The notes: generated from the letters alone by a model not told the origin. Shown: positions 1-6,724, numbered from the stretch's first letter. The stretch is 12,372 bases of DNA from Microcaldota archaeon (GCA_030043435.1 JASHXR010000119.1:1-12372); one strand, 5' to 3'. Made by a program: numbers and translations.

Positions 1-402
1 GGCGCGGTGGAGTTCCTCAGGTCCAGGGATTACGTCATAGGCGAGAAGATAGGCACGGTGGGGTTCTGCTTCGGGGGAGGCATGTCAATCAACATATCGT
101 GCAGTACCAAGACAGCCGCGTGCATAATATTCTACGGGAGCAATCCCACGCCCATAGAGCTCGTGGAGAAGGTGCAGTGCCCCGTGATGGGGCTGTATGG
201 CGTCGAGGATGCCCACATAAACGCCGAGCTCGACAAGCTCACCTCCGCGATGGTGAGGTACAAGAAGGACTTCGAGATGAGGATATATCCTGGTGCCGCG
301 CACGCCTTCTTCAACAGGACCAACAAGCACACGTACAACAAGGCAGCGGCGAAGGATTCGTGGGCCAGGATGAAGTCGTTCTTCAAGCGCACGCTGCAGT
401 GA
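1..402 (+). CDS. Dienelactone hydrolase family protein, C-terminal part (5' end outside window)
   Basis: The reading frame is open from base 1 and ends with TGA at 400-402, so the N-terminal part lies outside the window. The 133 visible residues hold the nucleophile elbow GFCFGG (Cys codon at 67-69), an Asp in GVEDAH (residue 70 of the fragment) and a His in GAAHAFF (residue 101). This is the Cys-Asp-His triad and spacing of the dienelactone hydrolase branch of alpha/beta hydrolases, which use Cys rather than Ser. Characterised members open lactone rings such as dienelactone to maleylacetate, but many archaeal homologues have no known substrate, so the physiological reaction is open. No signal peptide or membrane segment is visible. 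It is convergent with archease, with 38 bases between the stops. The family call is firm; the substrate is unknown. Confidence 0.9.
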   Translation, partial: GAVEFLRSRDYVIGEKIGTVGFCFGGGMSINISCSTKTAACIIFYGSNPTPIELVEKVQCPVMGLYGVEDAHINAELDKLTSAMVRYKKDFEMRIYPGAAHAFFNRTNKHTYNKAAAKDSWARMKSFFKRTLQ

Positions 403-440
403 TAGGGGTGCGATGGCGCCACAGGACTTTGGCGCGCTGG

Positions 441-881
441 TCAGACGTCGACGACCACGCTGATCGAGCATGCGCCCCTCGACTCCTTGACCTCCAGGCC
501 GTGCGGCGTCACCGCTTTCACGGCGAGAAGCGCGAAGTCGCCTGGTTCGTCCTTGCAGAGGAGGGTGCCAGCCACCCTTGCACCGGATCCGGACTCGCCG
601 AACCCGCTTACCCTGAAGTCGTACGCATTGAGCTTCTCTGCGTCTATCCTGGAGAGTATGTCCTGGAGTATGTACCACGCGACATCCTCCCTAGACCTGG
701 CAGCGTCGCCTATCTCTATGCGGATCGTCTTGGAGCGCAGCCTCTTTATCCTCTTGACGTCGAGCATTGTGTCGAGGAGTGCGCGCGCGGCGTTCTCCAG
801 CGCCGAGGCGAAGGTAGGGCCGTAGGCTACGAAGGCCACGTCTGCGGTGTGCGGCAGGTACTCGAAGGGCTTCCGGCGCAT
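441..881 (-). CDS. Archease (RtcB tRNA-ligase cofactor)
   Basis: This 146-residue protein matches archease in length and motifs. It has an N-terminal stretch FEYLPHTADVAFVAYG with the conserved His11 and Asp14, an AxxNAARALLDTM helix, a central KAVTPHGLEV segment, and a C-terminal strand ending VVVDV with the conserved metal-binding Asp145. Archease activates the RtcB ligase that joins tRNA exons after splicing and other 2',3'-cyclic-phosphate RNA ends, making RtcB multi-turnover and widening its NTP use. RtcB is not in this window. I chose the ATG at 881 rather than the upstream TTG-type start at 1004. The protein then begins at the family's normal N-terminus, and a TATA box at 907-914 lies about 29 bases upstream, leaving an almost leaderless mRNA. 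The longer version would place the promoter inside the gene. Confidence 0.93.
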   Translation of the reverse strand: MRRKPFEYLPHTADVAFVAYGPTFASALENAARALLDTMLDVKRIKRLRSKTIRIEIGDAARSREDVAWYILQDILSRIDAEKLNAYDFRVSGFGESGSGARVAGTLLCKDEPGDFALLAVKAVTPHGLEVKESRGACSISVVVDV

Positions 882-906
882 GCCTCTACTGTGTGCTGGA
901 GAAGGA

Positions 907-914
907 TATATATA
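907..914 (-). promoter_or_regulatory. Palindromic TATA box of archease, possibly shared with the divergent archaeosortase operon
   Basis: The sequence TATATATA is centred about 29-30 bases upstream of the archease ATG, the archaeal TATA-to-start distance, predicting an almost leaderless transcript. The box is its own reverse complement. On the + strand it would give a start near 938-941, about 66 bases ahead of the preferred archaeosortase ATG at 1007, and I see no better + strand TATA box. Bidirectional use is inferred. Confidence 0.65.
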
Positions 915-1006
915 CATGACAATGCCAAATAGCTCTGCCCTGTGAAGACAAGAGTAACTGCTGAACATTGATGAGGTCCATATCGACTGAGGGCATTGGT
1001 GCATCG

Positions 1007-2545
1007 ATGGTATATGACAGGAGAGTCGCGGTAATCCTGTTTGCCGTGCTCATAGCCGCGTCGCTGCTCGACTCGCTCTCCATAACCTCGCTGGCGATAA
1101 GCGACTCTGACTTCACTACCTACATCATCGTGCCCATGCTGATGCTGCCGCTCTTCGCGCTCTTCATGCTCAAGGAGCGGATCGAGCCCCATGTCGGAAG
1201 GAGGGACGTGGCTGTAGGTATCGTCATCTTCGCAGTACTGGCGCTCCTGACCGTCTTCCTGAGGGCGCAGCTCTCCTACCTCTTCTCCGACCTGCACGTC
1301 GAGATGCTCCTCTTCCCGCTGCTGCTCCTCTCCCTTGCGGCGCTGCTCTTCGGCATCAGGAACCTGAACAGGTTCAAGGCCATAGCAATCTATTCGCTCT
1401 TCGCCTCGCCTGCGCTCCTCCTCTGGATGGCATCGCTGAACTCTGCCTTCGTGGTGGCCAACACCCTGGCCATATACGGCGCGCTCAGCCTCTTCTTCCA
1501 CAACGCAGCGTACATAGCCCCGCTGACGATAACTGCCAATGGATACTCGGTGGGCATAGGCGAGACCTGCGTCGGCATAGGGATACTCATAGGCACGGTA
1601 CTCTTCCTCGCGCCGCTCGCCTACCTATATGACGGCAAGCTCTCCAGCAAGGCGCTCTGGGTCGCGAGCGGCTTCGGCCTCATGCTGCTCCTCAACCTCC
1701 TCCGCATGCTCGGCATCGCGTTCGCCTGGTTCTTCTACGGCCCGTCCAACGCCATCCTTACTGTGCACCTCTTCGCAGGCATACTCCTATTCTATATCGC
1801 CATAGTGGTGATGATACTGCTCTCCGGAAGGTACGGCCTCAGGATGCCCCTGCCCGTACGCAGGAAGGAGAAGAGGGCGAGGCCTGGCGCGGCGGCGCGC
1901 TCCAATGGCACCAGGTTCTACCTCGCCGGAATCGCTGCTGCTGTAGCGGTGACTGCAGTATACCTCCTTCTCCTCTCCGACTATCCGGGCGTGCAGGTCG
2001 TCTCCCCTCTCGTCGTCTACGACCGCGTCGGATTCAATGCGAGCGGCCTGGACGGCCTGGTAAACACGATCTCAAACGAGAGCAGTTTCAATGTCAGCAT
2101 CTTCCAGGACACGCAGGATGAGTACATCCTCATGACGTTCAGCAACGCGACGTTCAACCAGTCTGCGCCGATAGAGGTGCTGCTCCTAAGCTCCAGGATA
2201 GACGAGCTGAGGGCACTGACGAACAATACTACGGTGACAGGAGAGCTGACGTTCTTCTCGACCTCAGGCCTGACGCAGAGGGTCTACTCCCTCAGCTCGG
2301 ATGGCTACGGCTTCCTGCTCTATAACGAGGTAGAGCCGTATGCCTTCGCCAACGGTTCCTCCACCTCTGTCGCGATATACGCGGTGCTGCCAGAAAACCG
2401 CACCTCCTCGGGGATAACGTGCCAAGGCTACTACAACGCGCCGTACACTGAGATGATCAATGCGCCAGACCCAAGGTCGTACAACTCTACTGCAGACGCT
2501 GAGATGACTAGCGCTTACTGCATAATAGAGAGGATGGTGGGATAG
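1007..2545 (+). CDS. Archaeosortase/exosortase-family membrane protease-transpeptidase with large extracytoplasmic domain
   Basis: This 512-residue membrane protein has roughly nine hydrophobic segments in residues 5-275, another at 304-323, and a soluble C-terminal domain of about 190 residues. The exosortase/archaeosortase triad is visible: Cys188 in ETCVGIGILIG (codon 1568-1570), Arg233 in LLNLLRMLG (1703-1705) and His254 in VHLFAG (1766-1768). Such enzymes cut C-terminal sorting signals at the outer membrane face and can attach the protein to a lipid. No matching sorting signal is visible in the window. The C-terminal domain has ten N-X-S/T sequons (residues 344-493) and only two cysteines (472, 505), which fits an outside, glycosylated, possibly disulphide-bonded domain. 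I chose ATG 1007 because GGTG sits five bases upstream at 998-1001; ATG 971 and TTG 968 are in-frame alternatives. Its stop overlaps the next start by one base. The family call is strong; the subfamily is unresolved. Confidence 0.85.
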   Translation: MVYDRRVAVILFAVLIAASLLDSLSITSLAISDSDFTTYIIVPMLMLPLFALFMLKERIEPHVGRRDVAVGIVIFAVLALLTVFLRAQLSYLFSDLHVEMLLFPLLLLSLAALLFGIRNLNRFKAIAIYSLFASPALLLWMASLNSAFVVANTLAIYGALSLFFHNAAYIAPLTITANGYSVGIGETCVGIGILIGTVLFLAPLAYLYDGKLSSKALWVASGFGLMLLLNLLRMLGIAFAWFFYGPSNAILTVHLFAGILLFYIAIVVMILLSGRYGLRMPLPVRRKEKRARPGAAARSNGTRFYLAGIAAAVAVTAVYLLLLSDYPGVQVVSPLVVYDRVGFNASGLDGLVNTISNESSFNVSIFQDTQDEYILMTFSNATFNQSAPIEVLLLSSRIDELRALTNNTTVTGELTFFSTSGLTQRVYSLSSDGYGFLLYNEVEPYAFANGSSTSVAIYAVLPENRTSSGITCQGYYNAPYTEMINAPDPRSYNSTADAEMTSAYCIIERMVG

Positions 2546-3513
2546 TGCGTTTCGAGTACTCTTCAGGCGCGTTTGTCTACAGGAGGAGCGGGAAGGCCAT
2601 CCTCTTCCTGATACTTGAGAGGAGGAAGGGGAGGCGCGGCAAGGAGGGCACGCCGGACCTGCCCAAGGGGCACATAGAAAAAGGGGAGAGCGCCATTGAA
2701 GCGGCGAGGCGCGAGATAGTAGAGGAGACGGGCATCGAGCCGCGCTTCATGCCGTCCTTCATGAGGAAGACGAGGTACTTCTTCCGCGACGGCGGCGAGA
2801 CGGTGCGCAAGGAGCTTACGCTCTTCATAGCGGAGGCAGGAGCGCAGAAGGTGAGGCTCTCGCCAGAGCACAGCGGCTACCAGTGGCTCGATTACGGCGC
2901 GGCGATGAGGAGGATACCGTTCAAGGACATCAGGGCCCTCCTTCCCTCTGTATCAGAGTATATCCGGAGATGGGAGGAGATGCGGGCGCTTAACGATGAG
3001 TATAGGAGCCTGCCTGGGAAGCGGGCCGGGTGGGCGCTCAGCGCACGCCATGTTCCCGGTGAGGGAAGGCTCGATGCGCGGATAATGCTGGTCGGCCAGG
3101 CGCCGGGCAGGAACGAGGACGTTGAGTTGAGACCGTTCGTCGGCAGGAGCGGCAGGTTACTTGACCGCGTCCTGAAGGGCGCGGGGATACGGAGGGACGA
3201 CGCCTACATAACAAGCGTGGTGCAGTTCTTCCCTCCTGACAACAGGCTGCCGACGCGCGATGAGACTGATGCGTGCAAGGGCTTCCTCTTCAGGCAGATA
3301 CGGATAGTCAAGCCTAGGCTCGTAATCGTACTGGGCAACCTGGCAGGGGAGTCCCTGCTCGGCATAGGAAGGATAGAGACGAATCACGGCAGGATAGTGA
3401 GAAAGGACGGCATTGCGTACATGATGACCTTCCATCCTGCCGCAGCACTCAGGTCGACGACCACGCTCAGGCTGATGGAGCGGGACCTGAAGGGAGCCAA
3501 GAAGGCGCTCTGA
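2545..3513 (+). CDS. Nudix hydrolase fused to a family-4-like uracil-DNA glycosylase domain lacking most Fe-S cysteines
   Basis: This 322-residue protein has two domains. Residues 1 to about 135 are a Nudix hydrolase with a perfect Nudix box, Gx5Ex7REUxEExGU, at Gly42-Ile64, closest in feel to Ap4A-type hydrolases. Residues of about 165-322 resemble family 4 uracil-DNA glycosylase: GQAPGRNED (184-192), PFVGRSGRLLD (197-207), ITSVVQFFPPDNR (222-234), an IVKPRLVIVLGN strand and FHPAAALR (296-303). Family 4 enzymes normally carry a 4Fe-4S cluster on four cysteines. Here the early CxxC pair is absent and the VV-x-C-x-PP cysteine is Phe (VVQFFPP). Only Cys244 remains, the sole cysteine in the protein. 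A role in nucleotide-pool cleaning plus uracil or damaged-base removal is inferred. The GTG start forms TAGTG with the archaeosortase stop, so the two are co-translated. Both domain calls are firm; glycosylase activity is uncertain. Confidence 0.88.
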   Translation: MRFEYSSGAFVYRRSGKAILFLILERRKGRRGKEGTPDLPKGHIEKGESAIEAARREIVEETGIEPRFMPSFMRKTRYFFRDGGETVRKELTLFIAEAGAQKVRLSPEHSGYQWLDYGAAMRRIPFKDIRALLPSVSEYIRRWEEMRALNDEYRSLPGKRAGWALSARHVPGEGRLDARIMLVGQAPGRNEDVELRPFVGRSGRLLDRVLKGAGIRRDDAYITSVVQFFPPDNRLPTRDETDACKGFLFRQIRIVKPRLVIVLGNLAGESLLGIGRIETNHGRIVRKDGIAYMMTFHPAAALRSTTTLRLMERDLKGAKKAL

Positions 3514-3577
3514 GCCTATGCCGCGCATGCTGCGTTTGCGCTCCCACATGGCAGGGCAGCGTCGGTTTTACGCCACA

Positions 3578-3586
3578 TTATATAAA
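3578..3586 (+). promoter_or_regulatory. TATA box of the tRNA-Ile gene
   Basis: TTATATAAA is centred 29 bases before the first base of the mature tRNA, in an AT-rich patch within GC-rich sequence. This is the normal archaeal tRNA promoter position and implies a 5' leader of only a few bases. Confidence 0.75.
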
Positions 3587-3610
3587 TTCGGAGTGACAGA
3601 GTATCAGGGA

Positions 3611-3685
<75 letters not shown>

Positions 3686-3771
3686 AATTTGGAAAATAAA
3701 CGGAAGATGAAGAGTTCGAAGGGACGGGCTTAGGCTCGATTCTAGAGAGAGTTGGAAGTTCAGATCTCACA

Positions 3772-3930
3772 ATGCCAATAAAAGTTCTAACAATCAAGTT
3801 CGCTAGGCACGTAAGCCATGACACCACCATGACTTACATAAACACCAAGAAAGAGGGGCTTTACAAAGAGCTTGATGATATGACCATAGATAACCTAGAG
3901 AGGATGAAGCACTCTCTAATAAATGATTAA
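3772..3930 (+). pseudogene. Truncated tyrosine recombinase (integrase) C-terminal remnant, 52 codons
   Basis: A short frame from ATG 3772 to TAA 3928-3930 encodes 52 residues. Residues 12-23, RHVSHDTTMTYI, fit the last catalytic box of XerC/D-like tyrosine recombinases: G-H-x4-TTM-x-Y, with His13 as the second conserved His, Tyr22 as the would-be nucleophile, and the usual charged helix after it. The first residue of the box is Arg instead of Gly. The core Arg-Lys-HxxR part is missing. The same frame is open upstream only to a stop at 3697-3699 and shows nothing recombinase-like there. Its position 86 bases after the tRNA-Ile 3' end, in AT-rich DNA, fits a decayed integrase of an element that used this tRNA. 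It could also be a stand-alone small protein. Its stop overlaps the convergent toxin stop by four bases. Confidence 0.5.
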
Positions 3931-4328
3931 AAATAGTTGAGCATTTCGTTTGCCTTTACTATCGATATTTTACCAAACTTCTTGAGTGAAAGTATTGCTC
4001 TGTCGCCAGTTACTATGTATTCCGCATCTCCGTCGTATGCGGTATTTATCACAATATCGTCGTCAGGGTCTTCCTTAACGGCCTTAAATTTGCTTTTCAG
4101 GACGGTTATCTTGCTCAGCCTTATCACAAAGTCAGCCATTACGATCTGCTCACCTTTGCTCAGCCCAAATTTATCCCTTGAAAGAACCTCACTTAGCTCC
4201 TTTATCATTTCCGTGGAGGATACAAGCTCAAGATTGCCATTCACAGCCAAGTCCAGTAGTCTTCTAGGCTTTCCGTTGTGCAGCAAGCCGGAAACTAGTA
4301 TATTGGTATCGAGAACGATACGCACCAT
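3927..4328 (-). CDS. vapC: PIN-domain toxin (VapC-like endoribonuclease)
   Basis: This 133-residue PIN-domain protein begins MVRIVLDTNILVSGLL, with the first acidic ligand Asp7 in the LDTN strand. Further acidic positions are Glu40/Glu44 in the STEMIKELSEVL helix, the DPDDD cluster at 88-91 and Asp109 in VTGDRAIL. This is the usual set of Mg2+/Mn2+ ligands of an active PIN nuclease. VapC toxins cleave tRNA, rRNA or mRNA and are held inactive by a co-expressed antitoxin. It is the second gene of a two-gene operon, nine bases after the antitoxin stop. Its GAGGT ribosome-binding site overlaps that stop, which suggests translational coupling. It lies in the AT-rich island and its 3' end meets the integrase remnant. 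The sequence resembles the broad PIN toxin-component family more than classical short VapC. The RNA target is unknown. Confidence 0.85.
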   Translation of the reverse strand: MVRIVLDTNILVSGLLHNGKPRRLLDLAVNGNLELVSSTEMIKELSEVLSRDKFGLSKGEQIVMADFVIRLSKITVLKSKFKAVKEDPDDDIVINTAYDGDAEYIVTGDRAILSLKKFGKISIVKANEMLNYF

Positions 4329-4337
4329 AGTATAACC

Positions 4338-4604
4338 TCAGTGCGCGTGCCTTACCTCAGAAACTTCTCTATCTATATCCTTCTGGCTGAGCTTTCCATG
4401 CTTTCTGTCTCTTTCCTTTGATATAAGCTTTATTCTTTCGAAGGTTTCCTTTAGCTGCGGAAGGCTAAGCCTCTTCATGATTATAGTGTCTTCCTCGCCG
4501 TACACAATAAGCCTGTCCTTTGGCTTAAGTTGCAACTTCGTCCGGACTTCCTTTGGTATAACCACTTGTCCTCTAACACTAAGTACAGTTACTTCCTCCT
4601 CCAT
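4338..4604 (-). CDS. vapB: AbrB/MazE-type antitoxin (VapB-like) of the PIN toxin operon
   Basis: This 88-residue protein has an N-terminal SpoVT-AbrB swapped-hairpin DNA-binding domain at residues 4-47, with the typical SVRGQVVIPKEVR turn and the hydrophobic LKPKDRLIVY strand. A charged helical tail (about 48-88) follows, of the kind that wraps around and blocks a PIN toxin. It precedes the toxin gene by nine bases on the same strand, the usual antitoxin-first order. VapB antitoxins commonly repress their own promoter as a VapBC complex. No strong Shine-Dalgarno is visible, but a TATA box at 4633-4642 predicts a very short leader. GTAA/TTAC arms at 4614-4628, next to that box, are a possible operator. 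Composition matches the toxin and differs from flanking genes, in keeping with acquisition as a unit. Confidence 0.85.
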   Translation of the reverse strand: MEEEVTVLSVRGQVVIPKEVRTKLQLKPKDRLIVYGEEDTIIMKRLSLPQLKETFERIKLISKERDRKHGKLSQKDIDREVSEVRHAH

Positions 4605-4632
4605 TCAATCACAGTAATATTATCTTACTTTC

Positions 4633-4642
4633 TTATTTATAT
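4633..4642 (-). promoter_or_regulatory. TATA box of the toxin-antitoxin operon, with possible operator arms
   Basis: On the minus strand ATATAAATAA is centred about 33 bases upstream of the antitoxin ATG at 4604, predicting a leader of a few bases. Between box and start lies GTAA-N7-TTAC (4614-4628), an inverted repeat around the expected transcription start. This is a plausible site for autorepression by the AbrB-type antitoxin. The box is clear; the operator is inferred from position only. Confidence 0.5.
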
Positions 4643-4792
4643 GCTTTTCGTACTTTTGTGTGCAGGTCCATCTCCATAAGAGTTGATCCCACCATATCTA
4701 AAATATGAGGTAGGGAGTATTTTGGCCTGACGTAGTGGACCCTTAGGCATGCACCATTATAGACACATGCCCATGGAGATGCGGCGATGCGG

Positions 4793-6703
4793 TCAGCCCT
4801 TGAAGACGGGCCTCTTTGTAAGGAGCCGCGGGAGGGTGAGCGGGGCGCTGGGCATGCCCTTTACCTGCATCCCTATCACCTCGATGAGCCTCGTCACCTC
4901 TATCTTCTCCTGCCTCTTCGTCTCCCTGACCCTGACGGTAAGCACGTCGGAGCCGGCCTCCCTGTCCCCTATCACGCAGATGTAAGGGACCCACTCCAGC
5001 TCCGCGGCCCTTATCTTCTTGTCTATCGTGGCGTCGTTATCGTCGACATCGGTGCGTATGCCGGCCCGCGAAAGCGCGTTGGCAAGCTCCAGGCACCTCT
5101 TGACGTGCTTGTCTGACATGGAGACGAACCTGACCTGGGTAGGGGAGAGCCAGAGCGGGAGCGATGGCACCTCACCGCGCGCCTGCCTCACGCTCGCCAG
5201 CTCGAGCAGCGCGTATATCACCCTCTCTATCGCCCCGCTGGGGGAGCAGTGGAGGACTATCGGGAACCTCCTCTTGCCCTCGCCGTCTACGTATGACATG
5301 CCGTACCTCTCGCCGTTCTCGTGGTCTATCTGTACCGTGGCCAGCGCCGTGGCCTTGTCCATCGAGTCTATTATGTTGAACTCGAACTTGGGGTCGAAGT
5401 AGGCGTACCTGAAGTTCCACATCTCTATCAGCACGGGGCGCTTGAAGTCCTGCCTGACGAGCTCCTTTACAAAGTCCGAGTTCTCCTTCCAGAACCCCTC
5501 GGTGAACCTTATCGCGGCCTCGTACTCGCCCCCTGCTATCCCAATCTCGGAGAGGGTATTCTGGCAGAGCCGGAACTGCTCCCTGAACTCGTCCTTGGCC
5601 CCGGAGAGGTCCTGGCAGAGCGTATGCATATCAGGCATGGTAAAGGCCCTGAGCCGCTTCAGGCCCACCACCTCGCCGCTCTTCTCCCGCCTGAAGCTGT
5701 ACCTCGTAAGCTCATAGAAGCGGAACGGCAGCTGCTTGTACGAGACCGTTGCGTCGTGCATGAGCAGGAACTGGCCGAAATCCGCTGAGAACCTCAGGAA
5801 GTACTCCTTGTCGTCTGATGTCACCACGTAGTGCCGGGCCGGGAACCTGTGCAGGTACGCCTTGAGCGCGGGATGCCCGTAGTCGTACATGATCGGCGTC
5901 TCGACCTCCACTGCGCCGTAGTCTATCACCTTGTACGTCACATACTCCTCGAGCAGTTTCTTAATCAGCCTGCCGTTGGGGTAGTACCTGAGGTTACCTG
6001 CGTCGGACCCTGCCTCATAGTCTATCAGCTCGTGGGACTGCATGAGCTTGATGTGGGGTGGAGCCTGCGCGTATACCCGCACCTTCTTTATCTCGTAGTT
6101 TGCGAACTTCTCCAGGCTCCTGTGCTTCGAGAAGTCGAACCTCTGCGCCTCGACGAGCCTGCCTTCGGTGTCGAGCACGTACCAGCTCGACCTCACCTTC
6201 TCCTCCTCCTTGAGCGCTGCGGATTCGTCCTTGGACTCGGGGGCCTTCTTTGCAGCCCCGCCTTCCCCGTCCTTCGGTACGGCCGCGCCAGGCTCTTTCT
6301 CGTAGTGCCTTGACATCTCGGCGAGCGGATGGCCCTTGATGTCGATCCTGAGCCTTTTGTTCCAGCCGAATGGGGAGGAGACCACGCTTACGCCGGCCTT
6401 CTTTGCAAGTTCCCTCATCTCGTTCAGGAGCTCGAGCGCGCGCTGCGGCGCCTCGAGGTTGTTGCTGAGGTGCGCGAACGGGTATATGACAATGGTGGCT
6501 ATCTTCTGCTTCTTGGCGAAGTCTACAGCTGCGGCAACGGCCTTCTCGGCTATGGCGCTGTCGTCGCCCTTCTCTATAGAGGTCAGGAGGAGGAGCGCGT
6601 TCTTCACGTCGACCTTCTTCTCATCCGACTTCTCGTAGACCTTCGCCTCTGGCTTGACGAGCTCGTACTCTACCTCGTTGACGTCCAGCTGGAGTATCCG
6701 CAT
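4793..6703 (-). CDS. thrS: Threonyl-tRNA synthetase, archaeal type with N-terminal editing domain
   Basis: This 636-residue class II synthetase charges tRNA-Thr with threonine. Residues 1 to about 132 are the archaeal D-aminoacyl-tRNA-deacylase-like editing domain (YPFAHLS, KGHPLAEMSR), which removes mischarged Ser. A charged low-complexity linker covers about 133-170. The catalytic core includes motif 1 near EVETPIMYD, motif 2 at YELTRYSFRRE (330-340) and motif 3 at HCSPSGAIER (485-494). The anticodon-binding domain starts near 517. Of the zinc ligands that recognise threonine, His360 (MPDMH) and His485 are present, but Asp308 (SADFGQF, codon 5780-5782) stands where archaeal enzymes usually have Cys in a CFG motif. 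The ATG at 6703 is preceded by TTTAAATAT centred 26 bases upstream, so the mRNA is probably leaderless. Identity is certain; the ligand change needs alignment. Confidence 0.97.
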   Translation of the reverse strand: MRILQLDVNEVEYELVKPEAKVYEKSDEKKVDVKNALLLLTSIEKGDDSAIAEKAVAAAVDFAKKQKIATIVIYPFAHLSNNLEAPQRALELLNEMRELAKKAGVSVVSSPFGWNKRLRIDIKGHPLAEMSRHYEKEPGAAVPKDGEGGAAKKAPESKDESAALKEEEKVRSSWYVLDTEGRLVEAQRFDFSKHRSLEKFANYEIKKVRVYAQAPPHIKLMQSHELIDYEAGSDAGNLRYYPNGRLIKKLLEEYVTYKVIDYGAVEVETPIMYDYGHPALKAYLHRFPARHYVVTSDDKEYFLRFSADFGQFLLMHDATVSYKQLPFRFYELTRYSFRREKSGEVVGLKRLRAFTMPDMHTLCQDLSGAKDEFREQFRLCQNTLSEIGIAGGEYEAAIRFTEGFWKENSDFVKELVRQDFKRPVLIEMWNFRYAYFDPKFEFNIIDSMDKATALATVQIDHENGERYGMSYVDGEGKRRFPIVLHCSPSGAIERVIYALLELASVRQARGEVPSLPLWLSPTQVRFVSMSDKHVKRCLELANALSRAGIRTDVDDNDATIDKKIRAAELEWVPYICVIGDREAGSDVLTVRVRETKRQEKIEVTRLIEVIGMQVKGMPSAPLTLPRLLTKRPVFKG

Positions 6704-6724
6704 GGTCTGATATTATCTGCGTTG

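Larger units (their letters stand above)
3686..4792. mobile_element. Small AT-rich genomic island at tRNA-Ile (decayed integrative element)
   Basis: The segment from the tRNA-Ile 3' end to the end of thrS is clearly AT-richer than its surroundings. Sampled 60-base blocks give about 32% GC (3901-3960), 48% (4021-4080) and 47% (4141-4200), against 63% in a block of argF (10321-10380). It holds an integrase remnant and a toxin-antitoxin pair, typical island cargo, and uses more A/T-ending codons. I did not find a convincing second copy of the tRNA 3' end to mark the right border. Only an imperfect 11-of-12 copy of the T-arm (3665-3676) occurs nearby at 3758-3769. The right edge is therefore a guess; the island call is inferred from composition, content and location. 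Confidence 0.5.

Noticed and set aside
882..1004. N-terminal extension of archease to a start at 1004
   Set aside because: The added 41 residues have no family similarity, would place the TATA box inside the gene and would overlap the start of the divergent archaeosortase; ATG 881 gives the normal archease N-terminus.
827..1501. Long minus-strand frame opposite the archaeosortase
   Set aside because: Repetitive Glu/Arg/Gln-rich translation typical of an antisense shadow of a GC-rich hydrophobic gene; no domain.
4669..4781. Inverted repeat CATCTCCAT (4669-4677) / ATGGAGATG (4773-4781) downstream of thrS, as possible transposon ends
   Set aside because: Only nine bases, arms do not extend, no transposase or coding sequence between them and no target duplication seen; could be chance or a weak terminator.
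5321..5788. Plus-strand open frames opposite thrS (also 5831-6313 and 6329-6808)
   Set aside because: Antisense shadows of a firmly identified synthetase gene, with no recognisable motif.
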